A DNA stretch of 64,000 nt from Alphaproteobacteria bacterium (GTDB lineage: Bacteria; Pseudomonadota; Alphaproteobacteria; Micropepsales; Micropepsaceae): NCBI GenBank assembly GCA_017983635.1, contig JAGOBA010000004.1, positions 186,001-250,000 of the forward strand, read 5' to 3'. Positions 36,227 to 44,310 of the stretch are shown piece by piece. The notes beneath the pieces were generated by a model. The model was not told the origin of the DNA. It made no database searches and saw nothing but the letters and a program-made list of their open reading frames with translations. The position numbers were made by a program, and so were the translations under genes. Within the stretch, counting starts at the first letter, position 1. Each line of letters starts with the position of its first letter.

Positions 36227-37808
36227 ACAGCGGTACCTCGATCTCGATGATCGCCTTCACGATGCCGTCTTCCGCGCCGTCGCTGACGCCAAACAGGTAG
36301 CCGGCGTTGTACTTTAGCTTCAGGCCGGAATCGCCCAGCGGAATCTTGCCGGCGAAGGCTGGGCCCACGTAGTGCGCCTGTTCGTCAAAGCCGGGCAGGT
36401 CGTCGATCGGACCGAATTCGCTGAACACTTCGATCGCTGGCTCGAATGCCGGATCAAGCCGGTACTTCAGTTGAAAGCGGTGCGCCAGTTCGACGTCGTT
36501 GCCCGCACCGTTGCCGATCTCGCGCGCGAATTCGAGATTGTAGGTTGCGTCGAACTTGCCCAGTTCTTTCGCGAACAGCAGCGACACGGCAAGTTCGTCC
36601 GGCGAGCTTCCCGAGTCCGTCCGCTCGTACTCGACTAGCAAGCCGAAGTCTGCCCAGTATTCGCCGGGGTTCGTCAGCTGGAACTTGTTCTCCCACTCGA
36701 ACGCTTCGAAGTTCAGTTCCTCACCCGAACCCGCCTCGCGCTCCCACTCAACATAGATTTCCGTGAACCACCACTCGGTTACGCCATAGCCGATGCCCAG
36801 CAAGTGCTTTTGCTCGTTGTCCTTTGCACCGTCACTGTCGACCGTGACCGACGGCCGGTACTCGATTTCGAACTCGCGATACTCGACATAGGGGGAATAG
36901 ACCTTGAATCCCGCCTGTGCGTCGCGCGCGGTCATAGGGACAGCGAACACAGATGCGAGCAACACGGCGGCGACGCCGGCACCGGCGGGAACCGGACGGC
37001 GGCGTGGATTCAACGCAAACATAAGACCCCCAATGAGGACGATAGTGGAAATGTAGAAAATCAACTGAATGCCGGACGGCCGCGCGACGTAGCCGATTAG
37101 AACGTGCAGCACTTGGCCCAGCACGCCGTCCTCGGACAGCACCGCCGACGTATCCCAGATCGCGAGGCCTAGCGCCGGCAGCACATCGGCCTGAGACAGA
37201 TACTTTGCCGCCGTCGCGGCCATGCCGGCGGCGAGCAGCAGGATCATCCAGCTTGTCACCGTGAACAGATAGCGCGACGAAAGCTTCAGCAGTCCGGCGT
37301 AGAGCGCGAGCCCCGCAATCGCACCAAGCGCAAGGCCGACGGCGCTGCCGAGCGCGAGTTCCGTCGCATTCGCCCCACCGCTTGCGATGCCATAGAGGAA
37401 AAGCACAACCTCCGCGCCCTCGCGCAACACGGCGAGCCCGACCGCGATCGACACCGCATAGAGCGGTCGCGAACCCGCAGCCACCGCCGAGCCGACCGCG
37501 CTCATCTGCGCCGCAAGCTCCCGCCCGTGCCGCTGCATCCAAATGTTGTGCCAGCCCAACATTGCAACAGCGAGCAACAACACAACTGCGTTGAAGATCT
37601 CTTGCCCGACCCCTTCCAGAGCCTCCGCGATTGCCCCTGCGAAGGCTGCGACGACGACTGCGCCGGCGACCCCGCCGACAACACCGAGAGCGAGCCAACG
37701 ATTGCGCCCGGCGACCATGTTTGTCGCGGCAGCCACGATCGACAGCACCAAAGCTGCCTCAAGAACTTCACGAAAGACAATGAGCGCGGACGCAAACATG
37801 CCGAACAA
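36225..37808 (-). CDS. FTR1-family iron permease fused to an outer-membrane-like C-terminal domain
   Basis: This 527-residue protein combines two unlike parts. Residues 1-270 form an FTR1/EfeU permease with seven hydrophobic segments and the iron-site motifs REVLE (13-17) and REGAE (129-133). Residues 263-305 then read like a new start and signal peptide: Met263, FALNPRRRPVPAG, a hydrophobic stretch, and ARDAQA before Gly. The last 220 residues are rich in E/Y/F strand-like repeats (WWFTEIYVEWE, WADFGLLVEYE) ending EIEVPL, as in outer-membrane barrels. Codon 263 is an in-frame ATG (37022) with GGGGG four bases upstream, so a separate exported product is possible. Either a true fusion or two proteins from one frame. 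Confidence 0.8.
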   Translation of the reverse strand: MFGMFASALIVFREVLEAALVLSIVAAATNMVAGRNRWLALGVVGGVAGAVVVAAFAGAIAEALEGVGQEIFNAVVLLLAVAMLGWHNIWMQRHGRELAAQMSAVGSAVAAGSRPLYAVSIAVGLAVLREGAEVVLFLYGIASGGANATELALGSAVGLALGAIAGLALYAGLLKLSSRYLFTVTSWMILLLAAGMAATAAKYLSQADVLPALGLAIWDTSAVLSEDGVLGQVLHVLIGYVARPSGIQLIFYISTIVLIGGLMFALNPRRRPVPAGAGVAAVLLASVFAVPMTARDAQAGFKVYSPYVEYREFEIEYRPSVTVDSDGAKDNEQKHLLGIGYGVTEWWFTEIYVEWEREAGSGEELNFEAFEWENKFQLTNPGEYWADFGLLVEYERTDSGSSPDELAVSLLFAKELGKFDATYNLEFAREIGNGAGNDVELAHRFQLKYRLDPAFEPAIEVFSEFGPIDDLPGFDEQAHYVGPAFAGKIPLGDSGLKLKYNAGYLFGVSDGAEDGIVKAIIEIEVPL

Positions 37809-37823
37809 ACCGAGGTGAGAGGA

Positions 37824-38156
37824 TTACTTCGCGACGATCTTCCCTTGCGCCGTCGCCTGATTGAATTCGCCGAAGAAGGGGTAGGTGCCGGGCTCTAGCG
37901 GCCCGATGAAGATGATCGCCTGCGCGTTGCCGGCGATGACCTTCTCGCGGTTGAGCTCATATGACTCGAACTCTTCCGGCGTGGGATCCTGGTTCTTGAC
38001 GATCAGCTTGATCTTTTTTCCCGCGGGTACTTCAAGCGTCGACGGTTCGAACTTGTGGTTTTTGATCACGATCTCGAACTTAGGTGTTTCGTCCGCGATA
38101 GCGGGCCGGGCGATCAACACCAAACTGACGACAAGGAACGACAACAAGAGTTTCAC
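37824..38156 (-). CDS. Small periplasmic cupredoxin-domain protein
   Basis: This 110-residue protein has a signal peptide ending AIA and one cupredoxin-like domain (FEIVIKNHKFEPSTLEVPAG, then VKNQDPTPEEFESYEL, and PGTYPFFGEFNQ). The usual Cys and Met copper ligands are not visible; it resembles the FtrB/EfeO-type cupredoxins that serve FTR1 ferrous-iron systems. It lies 15 bases upstream of the FTR1 gene, in the same operon, and a Fur-like site precedes it. It probably hands iron to the permease, or oxidises it with a copper partner. Confidence 0.82.
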   Translation of the reverse strand: MKLLLSFLVVSLVLIARPAIADETPKFEIVIKNHKFEPSTLEVPAGKKIKLIVKNQDPTPEEFESYELNREKVIAGNAQAIIFIGPLEPGTYPFFGEFNQATAQGKIVAK

Positions 38157-38183
38157 TTTTCGGCTCCGGACTGTTCACGCTAT

Positions 38184-38198
38184 TGATAATCATTCGCA
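38184..38198 (-). promoter_or_regulatory. Fur/Irr-box-like site upstream of the cupredoxin-FTR1 operon
   Basis: Read on the minus strand the site is TGCGAATGATTATCA, an imperfect 7-1-7 inverted repeat resembling the Fur box core GATAATGATTATC. It lies about 28 bases before the ATG of the cupredoxin gene, where bound repressor would block the promoter. Iron repression is an inference from sequence similarity and gene content. Confidence 0.6.
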
Positions 38199-38284
38199 AC
38201 TGGCGCGTCAACTGCGAGTTGGTCGCAGTAGCAACCGGATCATTTTCAGGCCTTGATGTAGATCAGTCGGCCGGAAAGTTCGCT

Positions 38285-38563
38285 CTAACCCTGACGGGCG
38301 CGCGCTAACGTGGCGACGAGCTCGGTCACCTTCTCCCGCTGCGCCTTCTTATCGCCGGAGCGAATCGCATGCTCCACGCAATGCGCGATGTGGTCGGACA
38401 GGATCTCGCTTTCGACCTTTTTCAACGCCGCGGTCACCGCCTGCAGCTGATTGATCACGTCGATGCAATAACGATCGTCCTCAACCATCTTGGCGAGGCC
38501 GCGCACCTGACCCTCAATCCGGCTGAGGCGCGAGAGGCAGACTTTCTTCGTGGTGTCCTGCAT
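38285..38563 (-). CDS. csoR: Copper-sensing repressor CsoR
   Basis: This 92-residue all-helical repressor of the CsoR/RcnR family has LSRLSRIEGQVRGLAKMVEDDRYC at the N-terminus. The Cu(I) ligand triad is visible as Cys33, His58 and Cys62, with the same 25 and 4 residue spacings as Mycobacterium tuberculosis CsoR, so it senses copper rather than nickel or formaldehyde. ATG 38563 is only six bases from a predicted -10 box, so its mRNA may be leaderless. Divergent from the Cu-ATPase gene with a shared palindrome between. The upstream frame extension has no support. Confidence 0.92.
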   Translation of the reverse strand: MQDTTKKVCLSRLSRIEGQVRGLAKMVEDDRYCIDVINQLQAVTAALKKVESEILSDHIAHCVEHAIRSGDKKAQREKVTELVATLARARQG

Positions 38564-38569
38564 GGTTGA

Positions 38570-38598
38570 ACTATACCCCCCGGGGGTATACTGATCAA
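38570..38598 (-). promoter_or_regulatory. csoR promoter overlapping the CsoR operator
   Basis: On the minus strand TTGATC (38593-38598) and TATAGT (38570-38575) are 17 bases apart, a near-consensus sigma-70 pair. The spacer is the G/C tract of the palindrome at 38572-38590. The -10 box ends seven bases from the csoR ATG, so transcription should start at or next to the start codon. On the plus strand the other palindrome arm supplies TATACT (38587-38592) as a -10 for the ATPase gene, with a weaker -35. Confidence 0.65.
38572..38590. promoter_or_regulatory. CsoR operator 1 (G/C-tract palindrome)
   Basis: TATACCCCC and GGGGGTATA form a perfect 9-1-9 palindrome in the 64-base gap between csoR and the copper ATPase. 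CsoR-family operators are G/C tracts flanked by A/T-rich inverted arms, which fits. A second, longer copy with the same core lies at 44272-44298. Confidence 0.85.
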
Positions 38599-38627
38599 GC
38601 GAACGACGCATCAACCATGAACGGCCA

Positions 38628-40967
38628 ATGACGACCGACCACGACTGCTGCACGCCCGAGACGACGACGGCACTCGTCGCGAAGGCGAAAGACCCCGTCT
38701 GCGGCATGATGGTCGATCCCGCGAAGACGCCGCATCACGCCGAGCACGCCGGCACGACCTATCACTTTTGCAATCCGCGCTGCCGCCTGAAGTTCATCGC
38801 GAGCCCCGAAACCTATCTTGCGCTGGCGCCGCCCCCCGCACCACCCGTCAAACCCTGCGCGATCTACATCTGCCCGATGGACCCGGAGGTTCGGCAGATC
38901 GGACCCGGCGCCTGTCCGAAATGCGGCATGGCGTTGGAGCCGGAAGACGTGACCGCGGTAGAGCAGGGGCCGAACGCCGAATTGGCCGACATGACGCGCC
39001 GCTTCTGGATCGGCCTTGGGCTCGCCGTGCCAGTGTTCGCGCTGGAGATGGGCAGCCACCTTGCGAGCCTGCACATGCTCATTAGCGCCACGCTCAGCAA
39101 TTGGCTTCAGCTGGCGCTCGCGACACCGGTGGTGCTGTGGTGCGGTTGGCCGTTCTTCGTTCGCGGTTGGGCTTCGCTCGTCAATCGTAGCCTCAACATG
39201 TTCACGCTCATCGCGATGGGCACCGGAATCGCATGGGTCTACAGCGTCGTCGCGACACTGGCGCCAGGCGTTTTCCCAGCGGCGCTTCGCGGCATGGAAG
39301 GCGCCGTTGCGGTCTACTTCGAAGCCGCCGCGGTCATCACCGTGCTTGTGCTTCTCGGCCAAGTGCTCGAATTGCGCGCCCGCGAAAACACCGGTGGCGC
39401 CATTCGGGCGCTCTTGGACCTGGCGCCAAAAATAGCGCACCGCGTTCGCGCAACGGGTGACGAAGACGTGACGGTCGAGCAGGTGATGAGGGGCGATCGC
39501 CTGCGCGTCCGCCCGGGCGAAAGTATCCCCGTCGATGGCATCGTTCTCGAAGGCAAGAGCAGCGTCGACGAGTCGATGGTCACCGGCGAACCCATCCCGG
39601 TCGCCAAAAGAGCGGGCGACAAGCTGATCGGCGGCACGATCAACCAGACGGGCGCGTTCGTCATGGAGGCGCAAAAGGTCGGCGCCGAAACGATGCTGGC
39701 CCAAATCGTCGCCATGGTCGCGAAAGCCCAGCGCAGCCGCGCGCCGATCCAGCGCCTCGCCGACCAAGTCTCCGGCTGGTTCGTGCCGGCGGTGATCGCG
39801 GCGGCGGTGGTCGCCTTCGCGGCGTGGAGTGTCTTTGGCCCCGAACCGCGTTTCACCTACGCCCTGATCGCGGCCGTCGCCGTGCTGATCATTGCCTGCC
39901 CGTGTGCGTTGGGTCTTGCAACACCGATGTCGATCATGGTTGGCGTCGGTCGCGGTGCCCAAGCCGGCGTGTTGATCAAAGACGCCGAAGCGCTCGAACG
40001 CCTAGAGAAGATCGACACTCTTGTTGTCGACAAGACCGGCACGCTCACCGAAGGAAGGCCGACAGTCGTCGCGGTCGATGCTGTGGCTTCGGTCGCAAAA
40101 GCGGACCTCCTACGCCTCGCTGCCGCGCTCGAGCGCTCCAGCGAACACCCGCTCGCTGCCGCCATCGTCCGCGCGGCGGAAGGGGAGGGGGCAACGCTTC
40201 CGGCGGTAGCCTCTTTCCAATCGATCACCGGAAAAGGCGTCGTGGGCGTCGTGGACGGCCGCGCGGTGATGATAGGCAACGCAAAGCTATTTGCCGATCG
40301 GGGCATCGCGACCGCCGCACTCGATCCCATCGCCGCGCGTCATCGCGAGGACGGCGCCACTGTCATGTTCGTCGCCGTCGACGGCGACGCTGCCGGCATC
40401 ATCGCCGTCGCCGATCCGATCAAAGCATCGACGCCCACCGCCATCGCCGCATTGAAAGCCGAAGGCGTGCGTGTCGTCATGCTGACCGGCGACAACAAGA
40501 CGACCGCCGACGCCGTCGCGCGCAAACTCGGCATCGACGAGGTGGTGGCCGACGTACTTCCCGATCAGAAGAGTGCGGTTGTCGAGCAGCTCCGCGCGGA
40601 AGGCCGCAAGGTTGCCATGGCCGGCGACGGTGTGAACGACGCTCCCGCACTCGCCGCAGCAGAGGTCGGTATTGCGATGGGCACCGGCACCGCCGTCGCG
40701 ATGGAGAGCGCCGGCGTAACGCTGGTCACCGGCGACCTTTCCGCCATCGTCCGCGCCCGAAAACTCTCCCGGGCAGTGATGAGCAATATCCGCCAAAACC
40801 TATTCTTTGCCTTCATCTACAACGCGGCCGGCGTGCCCATCGCGGCGGGGGTGCTCTACCCGGTGTTCGGAATCCTGTTGAGCCCCATCATTGCCGCCGC
40901 CGCGATGTCGCTGAGCTCGGTCAGTGTCATCGCGAACGCGCTGCGCCTGCGGAGTGTGAAGATCTAG
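38628..40967 (+). CDS. copA: Copper-exporting P1B-type ATPase with YHS and metal-binding N-terminus
   Basis: This 779-residue Cu+-ATPase has an unusual N-terminus: a YHS domain (DPVCGMMVD at 22-30, then YHFCNPRC at 45-52) followed by a heavy-metal-binding domain ([26 protein letters not shown], 80-105) in place of the usual ferredoxin-like HMA domain. The core has GTINQTG, the CPC metal channel in [12 protein letters not shown], the phosphorylation site DKTGTLTEG, the HP motif in [10 protein letters not shown], and [16 protein letters not shown]. It pumps Cu(I) from cytoplasm to periplasm. Divergent from csoR; its stop overlaps the convergent DUF411 gene. Confidence 0.95.
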   Translation: MTTDHDCCTPETTTALVAKAKDPVCGMMVDPAKTPHHAEHAGTTYHFCNPRCRLKFIASPETYLALAPPPAPPVKPCAIYICPMDPEVRQIGPGACPKCGMALEPEDVTAVEQGPNAELADMTRRFWIGLGLAVPVFALEMGSHLASLHMLISATLSNWLQLALATPVVLWCGWPFFVRGWASLVNRSLNMFTLIAMGTGIAWVYSVVATLAPGVFPAALRGMEGAVAVYFEAAAVITVLVLLGQVLELRARENTGGAIRALLDLAPKIAHRVRATGDEDVTVEQVMRGDRLRVRPGESIPVDGIVLEGKSSVDESMVTGEPIPVAKRAGDKLIGGTINQTGAFVMEAQKVGAETMLAQIVAMVAKAQRSRAPIQRLADQVSGWFVPAVIAAAVVAFAAWSVFGPEPRFTYALIAAVAVLIIACPCALGLATPMSIMVGVGRGAQAGVLIKDAEALERLEKIDTLVVDKTGTLTEGRPTVVAVDAVASVAKADLLRLAAALERSSEHPLAAAIVRAAEGEGATLPAVASFQSITGKGVVGVVDGRAVMIGNAKLFADRGIATAALDPIAARHREDGATVMFVAVDGDAAGIIAVADPIKASTPTAIAALKAEGVRVVMLTGDNKTTADAVARKLGIDEVVADVLPDQKSAVVEQLRAEGRKVAMAGDGVNDAPALAAAEVGIAMGTGTAVAMESAGVTLVTGDLSAIVRARKLSRAVMSNIRQNLFFAFIYNAAGVPIAAGVLYPVFGILLSPIIAAAAMSLSSVSVIANALRLRSVKI

Positions 40968-41410
40968 GCGTGCGAAGCGAACGCCGTGCGCTTGCCGTCT
41001 TTTTGGAACAGCCACACCGTATAGCGCTCGTTCGGTTGGCCCGGCGCTTCCATGCCCGGTGAGTTCACCGGCATACCCGGCACCGCGAGCCCCGCGCCCT
41101 TTGTCCTTGCCTTCAGTAAGCGCTTGATGTCGTCCGCCGGAACATGTCCCTCGATCGCATATCCATCGACAACGCCCGTATGGCATGACGTCAGGTCATC
41201 CGGCACGCCGTACTTCAGCTTGATCGCGGCCATGTCGGCCGAACTGTCGACGACGGTCTTGAACCCCGCCGCGGTCAAATGCGTGACCCACGCACCGCAA
41301 CAACCGCAGGATGGGTCCTTGTAGACTTTAACGGTGCGCGGCTTCGCCACCGCGGGTACGGCCGACAAAAGAGCCCCGGCCGCAAGTAATATGTGACGCC
41401 GATCGATCAT
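40964..41410 (-). CDS. DUF411 periplasmic metal-binding protein
   Basis: This 148-residue exported protein has a signal peptide ([15 protein letters not shown]) and a DUF411 domain: [19 protein letters not shown], then [23 protein letters not shown], and [15 protein letters not shown]. The Cys-x-Cys-Cys and later Cys/His and Met residues could bind Cu(I). DUF411 genes occur mainly in copper and silver resistance loci. The gene is the last in a minus-strand copper run and its stop overlaps that of the ATPase (CTAG shared). Confidence 0.88.
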   Translation of the reverse strand: MIDRRHILLAAGALLSAVPAVAKPRTVKVYKDPSCGCCGAWVTHLTAAGFKTVVDSSADMAAIKLKYGVPDDLTSCHTGVVDGYAIEGHVPADDIKRLLKARTKGAGLAVPGMPVNSPGMEAPGQPNERYTVWLFQKDGKRTAFASHA

Positions 41411-41417
41411 GGCTTCC

Positions 41418-41888
41418 TCACTGAACGGTGATCTTGCCTTCCATGCCCAAATCGGCGTGCCCCGGATAGTTGCACGCGAACTCAAGCTTGCCGGCGGTTG
41501 CGAACGTCCAAACGAGCTCGCGTGTCTGGCCGGGCCCCACGTGGATCGAGTTTTCCGGCATCGCATGCTTACTCTCGTCATGCTTCATATCGGACATGGC
41601 TTCCATTTCTTTGCGGTGCTCCTCCTGCTCAGCTGCGGTTCCGATGGTGAGTTCGTGTTTCAGTCGGCCGCTGTTGGTGACCACAAACTTTACCGTCTCG
41701 CCCGGCTTGACCGAAAGCTCCGCGGCGCTAAACGAATACTCCTTCAGCTCCAGCTTGATTGTGCGCGTCGCTTTCTTCGGGTTACCCAATTGCCCGGATG
41801 CGCTTTGTCCGTCATGCGCGCTGCCATGTGCGAGCGCAAAGCCCGCCGAGCCGAGCAAGAACGTCAACGTCATTAGTCGCTTCCGCAT
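41418..41888 (-). CDS. copI: Copper-resistance cupredoxin (CopI-like)
   Basis: This 156-residue periplasmic cupredoxin has a signal peptide followed by a His-containing linker. The fold carries the expected type 1 copper ligands: His in RLKHELTIG, then Cys and His in FACNYPGHADLGMEG with the late Met. A Met/His-rich insert, HRKEMEAMSDMKHDESKHAM, precedes the C-terminal half and recalls CopI, a periplasmic copper-tolerance protein of photosynthetic proteobacteria. ATG 41888 has GGAG six bases upstream. Same strand and close spacing with the DUF411 and CopB genes imply one operon. Confidence 0.85.
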   Translation of the reverse strand: MRKRLMTLTFLLGSAGFALAHGSAHDGQSASGQLGNPKKATRTIKLELKEYSFSAAELSVKPGETVKFVVTNSGRLKHELTIGTAAEQEEHRKEMEAMSDMKHDESKHAMPENSIHVGPGQTRELVWTFATAGKLEFACNYPGHADLGMEGKITVQ

Positions 41889-41905
41889 ATCGATCTCCAT
41901 CCACC

Positions 41906-42640
41906 TTAGAGCCGCACGCGCAACCCGATGCGCAGCGTCGTTGTTTCAATATCCTCACCTGCAGCGCGCGCGATACTCGCGGATTCGCCAATGGCGCGCT
42001 CATAGACCAAGTCGATGTAGGGCGCGAACTTGCGCGTCAGTTCGAACCGAGTCTGTAGGCCAAGCTCGATGTCGCTGATCCCCGCCCCAACGTTGAGCGC
42101 CGGCACATCCTGCGCATAGGCGTTCACCTCGATGTGCGGTTTGATGAAGATGTCCTGCGTGATCGCAAGCTCGATCGATTGCTCCAGCCGAAGCGCCGCA
42201 TCGCCGTCTTCGCTCACGAAAACGTGCGCGTCGGTCTCGAAGAAGTACGTCGCCATGCCATGTACGCCGGCGGCCAGCCACCACAATCCATCCGGTGCAG
42301 CGTCATACCGTGCACCGGCTTGCAGATCCCAAAACTCGGCTACGTTCCAGCTGACATACGCGCGCGCTTCCGACTGCTCGACGTCGCCGCCCAGCATCTC
42401 GCCCTCCGTCTCGAGCCGCAGTTTCACGTCATCGCCGCCGACCCACGCGTAAGTGTCCCAGGTCACAAGCGTTCCGTCCGCATCGTCGAGCCACCCGGTG
42501 TCGCTGCCGTCCACCTCCGCGCCGGCGCCCCAGAAGATCAGTGGTTCGTTCATGGGATCGCCCTTGCTGTGCCCGCCCATGCCGAGAGCGACGCCGGACG
42601 TAAGCGAAAGCGCGAGCAGTGCGGACCCGGCGCGGATCAT
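41906..42640 (-). CDS. copB: Copper resistance outer-membrane protein CopB/PcoB
   Basis: This 244-residue protein has an N-terminal signal and a small outer-membrane barrel. The mature part starts with a short His/Met-containing segment and then FWGAGAEVDGSDTGW, LRLETEGEMLGGDVEQSEARAYVSWNVAEFWDLQAGARYD, and the C-terminal LRIGLRVRL. This is the PcoB/CopB family that binds or exports copper at the outer membrane. The Met-rich N-terminal repeats found in many CopB proteins are missing here. It overlaps the multicopper oxidase stop by ATGA, with GGAGG just upstream, so the two are translationally coupled. Confidence 0.9.
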   Translation of the reverse strand: MIRAGSALLALSLTSGVALGMGGHSKGDPMNEPLIFWGAGAEVDGSDTGWLDDADGTLVTWDTYAWVGGDDVKLRLETEGEMLGGDVEQSEARAYVSWNVAEFWDLQAGARYDAAPDGLWWLAAGVHGMATYFFETDAHVFVSEDGDAALRLEQSIELAITQDIFIKPHIEVNAYAQDVPALNVGAGISDIELGLQTRFELTRKFAPYIDLVYERAIGESASIARAAGEDIETTTLRIGLRVRL

Positions 42641-44268
42641 CTCACCTCCGCGTTCAACCGCGCGACGACGACCTTCGTCATCATGCCGGCGCTCATGTGA
42701 TAGAGCAGGTGACAGTGAAACGCCCACTCGCCGGGCTCGTCAGCGGTCAGCAGTGCGGAATACGTTCCGCCCGGCGGCACGCTGACGATGTGCTTGTTCG
42801 GTAGGCGCTCGGCGGGTTGCCCGTTGACGAGTTGCACGAACATGCCATGCAAATGCATCGGATGCGCCATCATGCTCTCGTTGACGAATGTCAGCTTCAC
42901 CCGCTCGCCAAATTTGAGACCGATCGGCTCCGCCCTATCAGCCTTCGCACCGTTCAACGTCCAGACATAGCGCTCCATTGAGCCGCCGAGCCTCACGACG
43001 ATTTCCCGCGAGGGCTCGCGCAGGTCTTTCTGTGGCTGGAACGAACGCAAATCGGCGTAGCGTAACGCTCGTGTTCCCGGCAGTCCCGAGTCCGCCCACC
43101 CGCGCGGTGTGCGATCCGATGATGGAACCGGTGCCGCTTTGGCGTCGTGATTCTGGTGCATGCTGTGATCCGTCGGCGCCGCATCGCCGCCGTGATTGCC
43201 GTGCGCGGTGCCGGCCGCGTCGTGCATAGCGCCCATGTCCGCCATCGTTAGCGTCGTGCGCTGCCGCAGCGGCGGAATTTCGCCCACCATCCCTTCACGC
43301 GGTGCCAAGGTCGCGCGCGCGTAACCGGAGCGATCGATTGGCTCTGCAAGCAACGTGAAGGCCCTGTCTTCTTTCGGCGTCACGACGACATCGTACGTCT
43401 CCGCGACCGCGATCCGGATGTCGTCGACCGGCACTGGCTCGACATCTTGTCCGTCGGCCGCGACGACGATCATTTTCAATCCCGGAAGCCGCACGTCGAA
43501 GTAACTCATCGCAGACGCATTGATCAGCCGAAGCCGCACCCGCTCGCCCGGCTTGAACAAACCCGTCCAATTTTTGTCAGGTGGCTGACCGTTGACCAAA
43601 AATGTGTAACCGGACACGTCCGACATATCCGTCGGGTCCATCCGCATTTCGCCCCACTCGGCGCGATCTTTGACGGTGGCGCGGAACCCATCGCGCCGCA
43701 CGTCGCGAAAAAAGTCGCCCACCGTCCGCCGACCGCGATTGTAGTAGCTGTGATCGTTCTTCAGATTGCGCAGGATCTCATCCGGATGCTCCGCCGTGAA
43801 GTCGGAGAGCACGACGACATGCTCGCGCTCGGTCCGAACCGGCTCGGCGTCGCGCGGTTCAAGAACGAGTGCGCCGTAGAGTCCGGCTTGCTCCTGCGCA
43901 CTTGAATGCGAGTGATACCAATAGGTCCCCGCCTGACGTACCTTGAAGCGATACGTGAACGTCTCGCCCGGCTTGATCCCCGGATAGCCATTCAACCCCG
44001 GCACGCCGTCCATCATCCCCGGCAGCAACAACCCATGCCAGTGCACGGACGTGTCTTCGTCGAGCTTGTTTGTGACGTGGATGGTCACATCCTCGCCCTC
44101 GCGAAAACGCAGCGTTGGTCCCGGAAGCTGGCCATTGAAGGTGACGGCGGAAACGGGTTTACCCGTCACCAATACATCCTTGCGCTCGACGGTGAGACTA
44201 ACGTCGGCTGCCGCCGCAGCAAAAGCCGCAGCGCCGAAAATCACCCACCAAACCAATAAGCGATGCAT
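42637..44268 (-). CDS. pcoA: Multicopper oxidase, copper-resistance CopA/PcoA family
   Basis: This 543-residue periplasmic three-domain oxidase has the four copper-binding regions: HWHG, WYHSHSSAQ, HPMHLHG, and WAFHCHLLYHMSAGMM at the C-terminus. A middle insertion, HDAAGTAHGNHGGDAAPTDH, is His-rich and could hold extra copper. It has a plain hydrophobic signal peptide with no clear twin-arginine motif, which is unusual because PcoA-type enzymes are usually Tat substrates. It oxidises Cu(I) to less toxic Cu(II). A CsoR-type palindrome precedes the gene and its transcript may start at the ATG. Confidence 0.93.
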   Translation of the reverse strand: MHRLLVWWVIFGAAAFAAAAADVSLTVERKDVLVTGKPVSAVTFNGQLPGPTLRFREGEDVTIHVTNKLDEDTSVHWHGLLLPGMMDGVPGLNGYPGIKPGETFTYRFKVRQAGTYWYHSHSSAQEQAGLYGALVLEPRDAEPVRTEREHVVVLSDFTAEHPDEILRNLKNDHSYYNRGRRTVGDFFRDVRRDGFRATVKDRAEWGEMRMDPTDMSDVSGYTFLVNGQPPDKNWTGLFKPGERVRLRLINASAMSYFDVRLPGLKMIVVAADGQDVEPVPVDDIRIAVAETYDVVVTPKEDRAFTLLAEPIDRSGYARATLAPREGMVGEIPPLRQRTTLTMADMGAMHDAAGTAHGNHGGDAAPTDHSMHQNHDAKAAPVPSSDRTPRGWADSGLPGTRALRYADLRSFQPQKDLREPSREIVVRLGGSMERYVWTLNGAKADRAEPIGLKFGERVKLTFVNESMMAHPMHLHGMFVQLVNGQPAERLPNKHIVSVPPGGTYSALLTADEPGEWAFHCHLLYHMSAGMMTKVVVARLNAEVR

Positions 44269-44271
44269 CGG

Positions 44272-44298
44272 CCCTTATACCCCCGGGGGGTATAAGGG
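44272..44298. promoter_or_regulatory. CsoR operator 2 and promoter of the multicopper oxidase
   Basis: CCCTTATACCCCC and its exact complement form a 13-1-13 palindrome with the same TATACCCCC core as operator 1. Read on the minus strand, TATAAG (44274-44279) is a -10 box and TTGCGC about 18 bases upstream a possible -35, with the G/C tract as the spacer. The -10 ends five bases from the ATG at 44268, so a leaderless mRNA is predicted. It separates the RND genes from the copB/pcoA genes. Confidence 0.8.
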
Positions 44299-44310
44299 CG
44301 CAAGCCGAAC

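Noticed and set aside
38595..39962. Minus-strand frame of 455 codons opposite the copper ATPase
   Set aside because: It overlaps the ATPase and the CsoR operator and has no recognisable motif; a composition artefact.
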